Assembly: GCA_035582835.1 (NCBI GenBank)
Contig: JAYKAV010003126.1
Span: forward strand, 377,706-441,705
DNA length: 64,000 bases
Source: Phoebastria nigripes
Taxonomy: Eukaryota > Chordata > Aves > Procellariiformes > Diomedeidae
Reading direction: 5' to 3'
Below, in pieces: positions 52,640 through 64,000 of this stretch (the first letter of the stretch is position 1; the number at the start of each line of letters is the position of its first letter). Position numbers and translations under genes: made by a program. Under the pieces are notes generated by a model. That model was not told the DNA's origin and ran no database searches. It worked only from the letters and a program-made list of their open reading frames with translations.

Positions 52640-53540
52640 ATAAAATAAACAAGTCATTAGATAAAATTCCAAATAGTTTTAATTAGTGCAATTTATTTAG
52701 AAAATCATAATAATTATGGCTGATGTTATACTTCATGATTTCTTCTCAAAGAATTTATGCCTAATCTAATCCCTTGTGCAGTATATTTGGAAAATGGACT
52801 AATTTCTGTGTTGCTATGAGAAATATAAATATATTCCCAACCATTCCAGATAATCAGATATTATTTATATTCAGTGAACCTTGTTTTTATTGCATTTGAA
52901 CCCTAAATCTGGTGTGCTAACTAATCTCCACGGGAAATATATTATTGATTATTATTGTCAAGGAGCTGCATCTGAACCACACCTATGCACGTGCACACAC
53001 AGGTTTCCTTTTGGAGGGTTTGTGAATGTGTATGCATGTTTCAAACAATTTTGAGAAAAGCTGAGTAACTGGTAATGGAACACTGTATGCCTGATACACA
53101 TGTTCCGCTTGTGTTAGTAATTGCGCAGAATTTTTGAGCGATTTCTCTATGTGATAGCTGGATTCAGCTGAAGTCGTCTTCAAGACAGACCTAAGGGAAA
53201 ATTAATTATAGAGGCTTATTTTTTGATCATTGGAGCTCAATTCAGCTGTGCAATAAGTTCAATATTATTTTAATTTTTTTTTTCCACTTGAACAGGATTA
53301 TTTTCCCAATTGTGAAGTTGGTTTCTGTTTAAGCTCTGTTTCTATCAGAACACTCCCAGATCTGTGGCATTTCTGGGAGTTGAGGAGGTCGGACTGCACA
53401 TCAGTATTCTCTGGCATGGGCTAATTAGGTGATGGCCATTTGTGTCGGGGAGTGAAAGCCAAAACCTATCAAAAATTAATTTGGAATTTTTATTTTCTAA
53501 TTGAAGCTGAACTTTAAACATTATTTATGAAGTTATTTTG
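52640..53540. promoter_or_regulatory. Candidate conserved non-coding or enhancer-like region in the CTNNA2 intron
   Basis: A long repeat-free AT-rich stretch with many ATTA/TAAT homeodomain-type cores, including the palindrome CTAATTAG at 53421-53428 followed by a gatggccatttgtg block, and the clusters attattgattattattgtc and ctaactaatctcc. The appearance resembles conserved intronic elements near neural genes. This is an impression from composition, not a measured conservation signal. Confidence 0.25.
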
Positions 53541-54414
53541 TTGAATAGGAGCAGAATTCACCTTACTTTCTCCAACATTATGCTATGTATCGCTTAAAAT
53601 AATTTCTGAACTGAAAACTAGCAAGTGCCTATTTACTTCAGGGTGNTTTTTTCATCCATTAGATTCTGCAAGAAACATCTGCTGCATTCTGGCCATCACT
53701 GTTTCTTCTTTGCCATTGGATTCAGTGACATCTGTGCCTCTCTGTAAACTGTAGTTGGGATCTTCTCAATATGGAGACTTTTTGTGCTGGCTAAGAGAAC
53801 CTTTAACTAAATTTTAGCTTTTCTATTTTTATTCTCCCTTGCTGGAAAACTGTATACTATTTATAGTATGTGGTGTCCTGTAAGGTCTGGACCTTGTCAG
53901 TCTATGCCTGCCAGTGATTATATTCACGCTTTAAAGGTGTTTATGTATGTGTTTGTACTTCTGAGTTTATGTATATGCAGGTTAGCATTTGCTGGGGGGA
54001 GAATGAAGACTTGGAGGGCTTTAGGTCTCATCCATTACTCCCATGTTCTGTTTTTATGGAATAATGGTGCTTAAACTCAGAGCAATGAAACACGATGGCT
54101 GCTTTTTCTTCTCTTCTGCCACGCAAGCCGATATGGAGAGATGGTGAGAACATTTGTTATTGGTGTATCATAGCTGGAAATGCAAGTTATGCTGCGACTA
54201 TCATACGTATGCAATAAATTGTGACTGACGAAGCTTATGGCTAAAATGAACCTACTCTACTGTGTAGTTCTTTGTATTAAATGCTATGTTTTCCATCCAT
54301 TGAGAAACTCTTCGATCTTGTTCATCATTAGCAAATTGTTACTGGTTCAAGGTTACCAGAAAGTGGTTTTGACTTTATGTGGTATGGACAAAACCATTTT
54401 CATCACAATTTAAC

Positions 54415-54416
<2 letters not shown>

Positions 54417-54447
<31 letters not shown>
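54417..54447 (+). repeat. (AAAAC)n microsatellite
   Basis: About five AAAAC units followed by an A run and a decayed cagcaaaaaac end. Confidence 0.92.
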
Positions 54448-54448
<1 letters not shown>

Positions 54449-55295
54449 AAACAGCAAAAAACTTTTACTGCTTTGACTCTTCAGTCTGAGAGATAGTAAC
54501 CCTATGAAGCAGGTTTGCTGTGTCCCAGTATGGCAATGAGTAAGTTCTGAGAAGGAATTTGCTGGATGTCTTTGCAAATACAGTGAATAATAAACTATCT
54601 GACTTGATACAGTTGTGTAGGTTGTGTCATGGCCTTGACTATTATATGAGCTGAAGATAGGTGCTCTTTCCCACCTACAGAGCTGATCTCACAAATCAAG
54701 ATCCATCTGTATTCATGAAGTTGGACTCTCTTTTTGGGTCTAGGCTTCTGATGTCTTCTCATCAAAGCCAAACCAAGAGAAGAGACACAGGGAATAAATA
54801 TGTTTCTAATGACAAGACGACATACACCATGTAGAAACATAGCTTTATGTAGACCGTGCACATTAATATAACCCCCCAACCCCAAACCTCATTGTGTGGC
54901 TAGCAGGGATGCCAGTTGTCTTTGCTAAGAGCCAGAGTTTTAACTTCAGGAGAGAGAGAACTGCTAAAAAGTTTCCCCCATCATGGCTGATTAGAGTGTC
55001 ATCGTAATGGGGTTAGTGTCTTGACTGAAAAGGAATGTAATACATAAACAACAAGAAAAGACAGCTGAATATCAAGCTAGAGTAAACACTGAGAAGGTTT
55101 GCTGGTATTTCCAATTGCGACTCCATTGCAAGAATGAATGAATTGCAGTGGAGAGATCGGGGCAGGGGGAGCTGGATGAGTCTTTCCTATAAGTGTTAGG
55201 GCATTCATCAGGGAAGAATTAGTGCAAGCAATTGCACGTAGCTGAGACCTGGGAAAGTCCCCGATACCGTCTTCATCCTGACTACTTCCTTGTAT

Positions 55296-55612
55296 CCAGT
55301 GATAGGATGCGTAGGAATGGTTCAATGCTGCGCCAGGGGAGGTTTAGACTGGACATTAGGAAGCATTTCTTTGCCAAGAGGGTGGTCAAACACTGGAACA
55401 GGCTTCCTAGAGAGGTGGTCGATGCCCCAAGCCTGTCAGTGTTTAAAAGGCATTTGGACAATGCCCTTAAAAACACGCTTTAATTTTTGACCAGCCCTGA
55501 ATTGGTCAGGCAGTTGGACTAGATGATTGTTGTAGGTCCCTTCCAACGGAAATAGTTCTGTTCTGTTCTATTCTATTTTATACTGTACTATACTATACTA
55601 TACTATTTTACT
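55296..55612 (+). mobile_element. CR1 LINE, 5'-truncated 3' end with ATTCT-like tail
   Basis: The segment carries the CR1 ORF2 C-terminus followed by the 3' UTR end. A frame from about 55295 to the stop at 55481-55483 reads [20 protein letters not shown] and then [13 protein letters not shown], the typical CR1 reverse-transcriptase tail. The frame is still open, so this is one of the younger repeats here. The 3' end reads tagatgattgttgtaggtcccttccaac and is followed by a decayed ATTCT/ACTAT microsatellite to about 55612, the usual CR1 priming tail. The 5' part of the element (endonuclease, most of the reverse transcriptase) is missing, as is normal for CR1 copies. Confidence 0.92.
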
Positions 55613-56689
55613 GAAATAGTAAAGCCTGGAGTTTTGAAACTTGTCTAGCTGTTTTCCTAACAGTATTCTTTTCTTATATAAGATTTTCTTGCAACTGTTT
55701 CATGGAAGAGTTTTCAGAAAACGGTGTTCTTGCCTGGGATTTCCAAACTCTAAGCAAGAAGATCAAACTAATATGAATAATTATTGTAGTATCTTTCTCC
55801 TACCTGTGTCCTTGAAGATGTATAGCAAGATGCAGTGAAGCAGAGCTGAGTCTTTATCTGTCCTCAAACATACAGCTCAGCAGGTTCTTAACAATCCTGT
55901 TGATTTAATCGTGGTCATTGCTGTAGAAGGGGAACATCTAAAGGTTTTGAGGGAAAATCAACTTTGGTTGCATTTTTAGTTGATTCTTTTCAGTTTGCTT
56001 GAAAAGCAGTTATATGTTTTGTTTTTTCAGAATATCTTGTGAGCTATATGTCACTTCCAAAAATTCTCACTGTCAACAAGTGTATTAGCAAATTATAGTC
56101 TTTTATGTCAAAAATGCTAATTAAAGCAGGATAGGTATATCAGCTTATGTTTTAAAAGATGATTGCATAGTTAATAGCTGGTGGCCTTGTTACAAAAGAA
56201 GTAATGGATTTTCATTTTGGCTGATAAGCAAATTCTTCTTGGTATCATAAACTTATACTTACTAAAAGTGTTTGACACATTTTTTCCAGTGGTTAAAATA
56301 AAAGACTTCAAAATTATTGCAGCAGATATAACTGCTAATATAATAATTTATATAACTATAATAGTTCTAAGTCTAGGATATATTTGTAATGTAATTGAGT
56401 ACTTTAACAGGGGGTTAACTTGAAAAAAAATGTTTTTAATGTCACCAAATGTGAATCAAATGTATTAAAAATAAGTAATGTCAGTCACGTACTGTATGAG
56501 CAGGGCGTTGGTATGGTTTGTTAAGCAGAAACTTCAAAATAGCTGTTATGATATCCACCTGAACTTGAGCTCATAGTAGCAAAAGATAATATGATCCTTA
56601 AGTGGATCAGCTGGTGGGTAAAAAGTAAATTTAGTGAGGCAATACTATTGTTATAGCATTAATGAGTTTATTATTGGAAGGATTGGCCA

Positions 56690-57310
56690 TTCTCAAAAAA
56701 GATGTTGACAAATTGGAAGGAGATCAGAGAAGAATTATGTGAATGATTTGAGTTTTGTCTTTTAATGGCAGACTAAAGACTTTGGATGTATTTCACTTAT
56801 ATGCGGGCTTATCAATAAAAAGAAATTGTCTTAAATTAACTGGCAGTATAGATTTTAAGACTATTTCTGGTAGCACTTACAGTGTAAATAATATTCTAGA
56901 ATTAATTTAAACTAAATTCAAATATGGGATTCACACCCTGAAACTAAAACATCCCAACATTAAACTGATATTCAGTAGGAATTTTGGAATAAATGCTTAT
57001 GGGAGTACGCTGTAGTAAGTTAAGAGATATTATGATCTTAACCAGTATACATTTATGTATGAGCAAAAAGTTTTCTTGTAGTGAAGGGGTTTTTTAATCT
57101 GACAAAATCCTCTGGCTGGAAACTGAAACGGTAAGTAAATATAAACTATAAGTAACATACAAGCTGGAATAATTCTCCTAGAATGGTGGGCAACTCAGTG
57201 CTACCAGAATCTTTGATTAAAAACTGGATACGTTTTTGAAGGACATGCTTTAGGTCTACCAGGAGTTATAAAACTGGGAAAAGAATTACTGGAAGAACAA
57301 AAAACTGCAA
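56690..57310 (+). mobile_element. Ancient CR1/L3-like LINE, ORF2 end and 3' UTR, heavily decayed
   Basis: Blocks in the correct CR1 order are visible. First comes gatgttgacaaattggaaggagatcagagaagaa, the ORF2 'kLE.vQrR..rMI' region. Next is cttaaattaactggcagtatagattttaag, the region before 'LDIRK.FF'. Last is tgattaaaaactggatacgtttttgaaggacatgctttaggtctaccaggagtta, the 3' UTR of old amniote CR1/L3 copies. Many substitutions and indels separate these blocks, so the insertion is old. Boundaries are approximate. Confidence 0.6.
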
Positions 57311-57784
57311 TAATGGGACTTCTCACTTGATGAATCAGGGAGGAAGCAGGAGCAGGATTGCGCGTTTTCTGTCATAGATAAGATTTGCCAGGAAAAAGAG
57401 AAAATAGATACACAACCTCTGTGATTAAATATGTACGCTTCTAATAACTTCGGAAGCAATTTGGATAGTAAAGTTTGTAATCCGTCTTAGCTTCATTCTT
57501 GAGAGTGATGTAAAAATCTTACTTGCTTTCTTATTTTTCATTAACTTAATTTGCTGTATGTCATCAATCCGCAAAAGTTAGAACGGCTACAAAATAATCC
57601 TGATTACAAAAAGAATATGCTAATTACAAGATTTTGCTTTGAGGTGTTAATTAACCTAATTATAATAGATCCATGTTCTGAAAAGCAATGGCAATTTTTG
57701 TTCCATTTCCCCTCAATACGTATTTCTGAAGAGTGACTGATTTATTTGCAGTTCAAAGAATTCAGGGCATGGATACGCAGATCA

Positions 57785-57840
57785 TTTTTTTCCTTTTTTT
57801 TTTTTTTTNTTTTTTTTTTTTTTTCTTTTTTTTTTCTTCT
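57785..57840 (+). repeat. T-rich tract with occasional C
   Basis: Several T runs broken by CC, single C bases and one N at 57809, followed by ttcttgtctttcc. Simple low-complexity DNA. Confidence 0.92.
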
Positions 57841-60705
57841 TGTCTTTCCCATGTTAATTTCTTTGGAATATTGATTCAGTTGGGTGTGCACCTTTTAATG
57901 GATCCAAATACATTTTTTTAGTGAACTTTGAATGTTTTATAGGATGCAATAGTATAGAACTAGAGAGATCTGAGCTTTTGGTGTATTTTAAACAAGACAT
58001 TGATTTTCAGCCAGAGAAATTTAAAAATGCATTGCAGTTTTGCCTTAAGCACATGGTCTAAATTACCATATTTAGTTTCCTGTTTGATAAATTACTTTTT
58101 AGTATCCCGTCCCACAACCTCATAAGTGGTTGGTGTTCTTGAATATTATGTCTCTGAGCAGCAAATGCTCAGATTGGGAAGAAGTGTCCTCTTCTACTTG
58201 TCTCTTTCAATAGGATGATATTTTCCCCTTGATGTATTGAAGTTTCTCTTATTTAGTATATTTCTATGTACTACTATAGTCATTCAGTACTCATTGATGA
58301 GACTTCTCAAACCTTCTACTACTGTATAATGGGGTTATTAAGCATATGTAACTCATGCTTAGCTTATTCAGCACAGATGTGTTCAATATTGTGCAGATGA
58401 CCTTTCAAGAATACACAAGCACTATTGCTCTGCTGACTAGAAATTTTCCTTTTTGTAGATATCTGTTTTTTAGAATAAGTCTTTTTTAAATCCTAAATGA
58501 AGTCAGTACTAGAATTTTCTTTCTCATTTAGTTTGTTGGGTCAGTGTGGAGCAAGGGACTAGTTGCTCAAATTTTCACTCTTGGCCAATAGCTAGCTCAT
58601 AAATAAAAGCGTAATTGTAACGAAGTAGCCCTGACACCTTATTTTATGTGAGTATTTTTCTTTAGAAACTAATTTTTAAGATGAAAATAGATGGAATTGA
58701 TTATACATACCTTTTTAAACCAAGAAACATAGCTTAATTTTAGCTTAAGAAACTGTTAGCGTGGAAGAGGATAAACCAAAAATTATTCCTCACCTGCTAG
58801 AAGTTACTGCAGACATGACTCTTCAGATTGCACTCAATCTGCTCTCCTTTTCCAAATCACCTGCCGCAGCACTGATATTTGGTATGTGTGGCTTAGCAGT
58901 ATCCTGTGCTGCATCCCTTGCTCTGGGCTCCGCCTGACATGGTGGATTCTGGAGCAGAAGAGCTGTGGCAGAGGTCTGTGCTGCACCCAAGCCAGGTCGG
59001 TGCCTCCTACTTGCCCATTGCTTGGCAGCAGCCTGGTGTAGCCCCTCGCTCTGTCATACAGCCAAGGACACTTGGTTGTTGACCTGGGATCTTACACAGC
59101 TTTCACGTAACTTGTCTCCTTTGACGGCTTCTCTTGCCCCGCATGCATATATGCATCATATGATCCAACATTTGAAGATTTTTCCACCTTTTGCCCCGCC
59201 TTGAAAACTCTTGACAACATATGGCATATTCAGCCCATGTTTAGTTTTTCTATTTGTTTGCTTTTTCCCCCCAAACTTTATCTTGCCTGTCAGCATGCAT
59301 TTGGGATGGAAGGAGTGGGGAACAGATGAATCCTCGACTTTGTCTTCCTGACAGACCTGGTCATGTACTTTCCAGGGAGCACTTGTTGCACCAAGTCCAC
59401 ATCTAGTGTAATTCCTTTCTGAAAACAACAGTCAGATTGGGAGTCAGTCAATCTTTCAAAGTTAGTTCATGATCCTTAGGGTATACAACAATATACTGAC
59501 CTTTCAAAATGTGAAATCACAAGCTAGCCCTGTGCTTGTGAGCATCATGTTATTAGACATGTGCATTTTCTTGTTCTAAAACCTTATCCGCTTGTACAAA
59601 CAGTTAAACTGTCAGTTTTCAGAGAAGGATTTTGGAGAAATGAGATTTGCGACAGGAATTAATTTTCCTGATTCATTTCATTTTGCTCTATAGTAATGAA
59701 AATGTATTGTATCTGCTTATGCTAATAGTAAGTTCTTTTATTAGAAGGTATTCATATAGAAGCATAATGAATCCAGTGTACTGAATGGCTACTGAATATT
59801 GAGTTGTTTCCAGGGGATACGTATTAACCTATTCATTTTTTCCCAGCGAATTACACATATCTGCACTCTGTAGAGCAGAACGATTAAGCTTTTACTGCTC
59901 TGCTTGAAATACTTTAATTGCCAGGTAGTTTTTAACTTTTCTGAAGAAGCAATTGGCTCAAAAAACTTGAGGAAAATGAATGCATGAGGCAGTACCTATA
60001 TATATACACATATTTATATGTATATAATTTTTTTCTTTGCTGTCTTCTGCTCAGTCCATATTCTTTAAATCTGCTTCCTTCATATGTTCCACCTCATAAG
60101 AGATGTTTGAATGCTTCAATGAACCTGTAATATTTATATTTTTTATTTCTTTTTAAAATTAGGGACTCAGTGCTTTCAGATATGTGAAATATGATATTGT
60201 TGACTATTGGAATGTGATGGATTAAAGAAGTTTGTGGTAGTGTTTTTATCCTTTATAGAAAAGGAAATGGGCTTTATTTGCNAAGTTCCTGTCTGACATA
60301 ACTGAAGCACTTGTTAGAGTAACTGAAAACATGCAGGTGTATTCTTGGTGTAGTACTGATTATGATCTGTTATTTCATTTTATAATGTCGTCCATGCCCT
60401 GTAAAATAAGCTTTTCTTTATGAGCCACTTATGTGAAGAATAAATTCACTGTCAAATAGATATCTTTATTTGGGAGTTGCTGAATTCAACAGCATTCTAG
60501 CTTGTTTGTTCAAGATGTATCTGGGTTACATCGTTTATTTCCAACCAGAAACAAATGCCACTTTACAGACATGCCTTCTCATCCAGAGCATATTTTTAAT
60601 TGCGTTATTGCAAGAATCAAGAATTCAGGAAAGATAATTTAATTGTGTGTGTGTTTGGACACAGAACAAGAAAGTCCAGGCTGTGAGCTACATCTGTCCG
60701 CTTCC

Positions 60706-60755
60706 CCATAGAATCATTAAGGTTGGAAAAGACCTCTAAGATCATCGAGTCCATG
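60706..60755 (-). mobile_element. CR1 LINE 3' terminus, short minus-strand fragment
   Basis: The plus strand reads ccatagaatcattaaggttggaaaagacctctaagatcatcgagtcca, the reverse complement of a common avian CR1 3' end (ggactcgatgatct...ccaacct...tgattctatg). Only about 50 bp remain and the N at 60756 lies at the inner end. Confidence 0.85.
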
Positions 60756-61856
60756 NGGCAGACATATCTGGAGACAGAAGTTCCTAATTCCTTGCTAGCT
60801 TGCTTGGACAAGTAAGAAGGAGTTAGGAACGTTATTTTCTGTTTTCATATGTTGGTTGGTATCTTGTTGCTCGAGGCTTTTGGTCTCTCTGTTAGGGACT
60901 TTCCTGTGTTCTCAGCTTGGTTGCCTGTGTCAGGTTTTCTTAGGTTCATCACCTGCAGTAAAGCTCGGTAGAAAGCTGCAGTGCCATATCATGGAGAGTG
61001 AAAAGTTGGTCTTCTATTCTCAATCAAGGTAACATTTAGGAGCCTTAGCACTTTATCAAATGTACTTTATCATCGTTCCTCAGCCATTGTTAGTTTGGAC
61101 CATTACTTGAAACTGAAAAGGCCAGACTTGGTTTTGAAGTATGCATACCTGCTAACATGACAGGCCACATATTTTTGTTATTAATATACCCTATTACACA
61201 AATATGATAAGCTCTTTGGGCAAAATGATTGAAGTTGTACATATTCCCATTAGTGCCTGTCAACTTTGTTGACATAGCAGTAGTATAATATACAGAATGG
61301 ACTGATGCAGCTCAAAGCTATTTCTTTTTCTTTCTCAAAGGGCATATTGTGAGTGCTTCTCTTTATTTATGTTTTAGTTTGTTTTGAATATTATGTAGAA
61401 AGTAGTGAGAGATTTTTGTTAAAGAAAAAGGTGGGGTGGGTAGTTTGTGACACTAACAAAANTGCAGCAGGTCTTTAGTCTCTTATAAAAATCGACTTTC
61501 TTCTTGCAGTAGATGAACTGCAAGAGTGGAAATTATTATTGCAATCATCATCCTAGAGCTTTCGTGGGTGTTTAGATTTTACTGAACAAAAGTTACTAAG
61601 CACTTTCAAACTGAAGACTGAAAATTTGAGCTCAATGTAGTCACTGCATAATATTTTATACATCTTTAATGAGAGCTTAGTAATGCGTATGTTCTTCACA
61701 CCTCTCAGCCTTTTTCATTGAACTAAAAATGTTCAAGAGTAAAACTGGTATAATCCAGTTACACAACTGTGTTCTCTTTTCAAGTGATTGGCCCTACAGT
61801 TTCCTCTTTAGACTTAGAAGAGTATCCTCAACTAATGTGAGGGATTTTGCCTTTTC

Positions 61857-61945
61857 TGTTTGTGGTTTTTGTGTGTGTGTGGTTTTTTTTGGTGGTGGTG
61901 GTGGTGTTGTTTTGGTTTGGTTTGTTTTTGGCTTTTTTCTTTCTT
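61857..61945 (+). repeat. G/T-rich low-complexity block with (GT)n and (GGT)n
   Basis: Contains gtgtgtgtgtgg, then T8, five or more GGT units and several GGTTT units. The strand is almost free of A and C for about 70 bases. The open frames read on both strands here are artefacts of composition. Confidence 0.9.
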
Positions 61946-64000
61946 TTCTTTGTTTTGCAACTGTTTTGTCTTTACAACTCAGCAATAGCCCTTTAGGCTG
62001 GATGAGCCAGCAAGGACATTAAACTGCCATAGATCATTTATTTTACATCTCTTANGGAAATGAGGTAGGAAGCCCAGAGTATCAGTTTGTACTGAGCAGT
62101 GTGAGTTTTGCGATTAATCAGGTAATTAGAACGGTGTATTTTTATACATACTTCTGTCAGCAGCGAAATTCTAAAACAATTATGTCAGAAACTAAGTCAG
62201 AATAAATTAAGACACTTATAAGATGCTTCCCTATTCATTAACAGTGATGCTTCTAACGGTGATTTGCCTTGAAGCGGGATGCATCCTTCAGAGGTCTTCT
62301 GTCTGTGCAACCTTTCCTCCAAGTCTGCTGGGAAGCAAGGGAAGCAAGATTGGTATTTTTCTCTCTGGGGAAGTAGATATAAGCCACCAGCGATTGTAAC
62401 AGGAGAACTGTGATCGGGTCTGCAGATGTCTCTGTCAATGCTCTTGTGAGCTGATGCCCATGGAAGTCCTATTAAGTAGCCAAAAGTTGGCACTTAACTC
62501 TTTTGGAAATGGGATCACTACTCCTGTGAGGAATCAAAGTGCAAGTTGCTATGAGTGGCATGGCCCTGAGTGCTGGTCAAAAGAGCTTTTTGGTCTTGTG
62601 CATCTAAAAATCATCAGTTGAAGAAGGCACATGCAAATGTGCTGTTCACATGTATTTGTTAATCCATTGCTTCATTAATTCCTTATTCACTACACTCCCT
62701 CTGCTACTTGAGACTGAGGACTTCAACGACTGCAGCACTTACATGTTTATCTGGAGTACTGTTCTCTGGCGCTCTACCTTTTATTTCTGTTCTAAAATCT
62801 TGCATAGTGTTGAGTGACTTATTAGTAGGTACATACCACAGTCACATCCAGTTGAGGTTACGGACTCAGCCAATATAAAGCAGTATAAAGAGAGGCCATT
62901 AGAATAGCCAACGGACATACCCACAATGTGTTTTTTGAGCATACTTAGAAAAACAGTCAAACCCTTTCATTTTTGGGTAGAATTTTCTTCTTAAATGCCA
63001 ATTCTGAATGATCATTTGGCTTGCTAAAATGTTTTAAAAAATGCAAAAACCTTGGTGCTTCTCAGGAGTCTGTATTCTGACAGCAGAGAAGTTGTCATTT
63101 TACAGAGTATTTCTCCATCCCATATTAGAATCAGGTGCAACTGCAGAGCTGCTATGAAGGCCAAAACCTTGACCTGAAATTATTATGTGCTACTACCTCT
63201 GCTGACCTACAGCTTGTGGCTTCCACTGGACTTGATACCAAATGTTAAGCCATGACAGGGAAGCCAGAGGATCTGTAAGTTTATGTAACATAGTCCTCTC
63301 ATCTCCTTGTCCTCCCGGCCTCCCCTCCAGTCCTTTGCTTTTGCCAATTGCTCGGGTTTGTCCCCAGGCACCAGTCTGTGCCAAAATAACAATAAAACTT
63401 ATGTATTGCATGTCAAGAAAGTGTAATTAAATATTTCTGAACTGGAAGGAAAACTACTGAAAATATTTAAGCTCTCATTCTTTATGGAGTGGAAATTTAG
63501 TAAAGAGAAGCAGTTTTAGAACTTTGGAGGTGATGGTTTTAGAAGTTTAATTTAAGATTTTAGCTTCCTCTAGTAAGTTTATGCAGGATTGTCTTACTAC
63601 TCCCATTTGACCAGACCATTTCTGTCTACTCCTTCAAATATTTCCCTTGGTCAAAAAATTTCTAGTTATTACATCATCAATCTATGTCCTGTGATAATTT
63701 CTTCTCTTTTTTCTTCTTCCCTAGTCTTCCTGGTTATAATATCTGGGTACTCCAGATTCTTTTAAAATCATTGCATTAAAAACTTTGCTGCTCCTTTTAA
63801 CCCAGAAATTCTTGTGCCTTTCTTCAGGCCACACTCTGTGGTGGTCCGTGTTTTTCTCTGCCAAACTCTTAGTAGGTCCTTGCTTTTACAGTAGGTACGT
63901 CAGTAGTTCCTTAAGGCTCCCATGGTAACATCTGGTTCCTAGGTACTTCTTTACTCTTTGCTCTGACACAGCTTNTGATCTAGTGTGTTTTTATTACAGA

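Larger units (their letters stand above)
50813..55295 (+). other. CTNNA2: CTNNA2 intron continued
   Basis: Contains a poly(A) run, the candidate conserved region and the AAAAC microsatellite. A block near 54090-54240 (cacgatggctgctttttc...atacgtatgcaataaa) is also repeat-free and could be constrained. No exon was found. Confidence 0.6.
57311..64000 (+). other. CTNNA2: CTNNA2 intron continued to the window end
   Basis: Holds the T-rich tract at 57.8 kb, a moderately GC-rich patch at 58.8-59.4 kb that I cannot identify, the short CR1 fragment at 60.7 kb and the G/T-rich block at 61.9 kb. The second CTNNA2 coding exon, expected to begin VTTLVNTS, is not seen, so it should lie beyond the window. 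Confidence 0.6.

Noticed and set aside
1..64000. CRISPR arrays, bacterial operons, phage genes or tRNA genes
   Set aside because: No regular spaced repeats, no operon-like coding density, and no A-box/B-box pair with a cloverleaf was noticed. The window is vertebrate intronic DNA.
48121..64000. A second CTNNA2 coding exon or the nested gene LRRTM1
   Set aside because: No sequence encoding VTTLVNTS or the following conserved lysine-rich block was seen, and no leucine-rich-repeat frame is present. In mammals LRRTM1 lies in a later intron.

Overview
The window is AT-rich, intron-dominated vertebrate nuclear DNA, almost certainly from a bird and probably a neoavian. It holds 3' fragments of CR1 retroposons with the typical avian 3' end (a 'gatgattgttgtaggtcccttccaac' type tail followed by ATTCT-like units) and two avian-type endogenous-retrovirus LTRs. 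No bacterial, plasmid or phage architecture is present. The many 60-100 codon open frames on both strands are chance frames in AT-rich sequence or frames inside repeats.

The one protein-coding feature I can name with confidence is the first coding exon of CTNNA2 (alpha-N-catenin), plus strand, 48014-48120. It starts at ATG 48019 and encodes 34 residues up to a phase-0 splice site. The 3' splice site before it is normal, so a 5' UTR exon should lie upstream, in or beyond the window. The donor after it reads CAG|GCAAGT, so the intron appears to be a minor GC-AG type rather than GT-AG. I recognised no other CTNNA2 exon. I read about 48 kb to the left as upstream intron or flank and about 15.9 kb to the right as the next intron, which fits the very long introns of this gene.

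Layout: 1-8.2 kb holds low-complexity DNA with a 77-T run. An ancient CR1 fragment lies at 8.2-8.6 kb. From 8.6 to 37 kb is non-coding DNA with homopolymers, a 20-N gap at 31860-31879 and an unexplained exon-like open frame near 15.0 kb. Old CR1 fragments lie at 37.0 and 38.5 kb. At 46.27-47.92 kb two related LTRs sit head to head; the second has a 5-bp target duplication and ends only 95 bp before the CTNNA2 exon. Downstream are CR1 copies at 50.6, 55.3, 56.7 and 60.7 kb, and a stretch around 52.6-53.6 kb that reads like conserved non-coding DNA. More than 40 isolated single N bases are scattered through the window.

I found no wholly new gene system. The most interesting points are the GC donor in CTNNA2, the LTR placed just upstream of its start codon, and the inverted pair of related LTRs. 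Family identifications rest on remembered consensus patterns and have not been searched.
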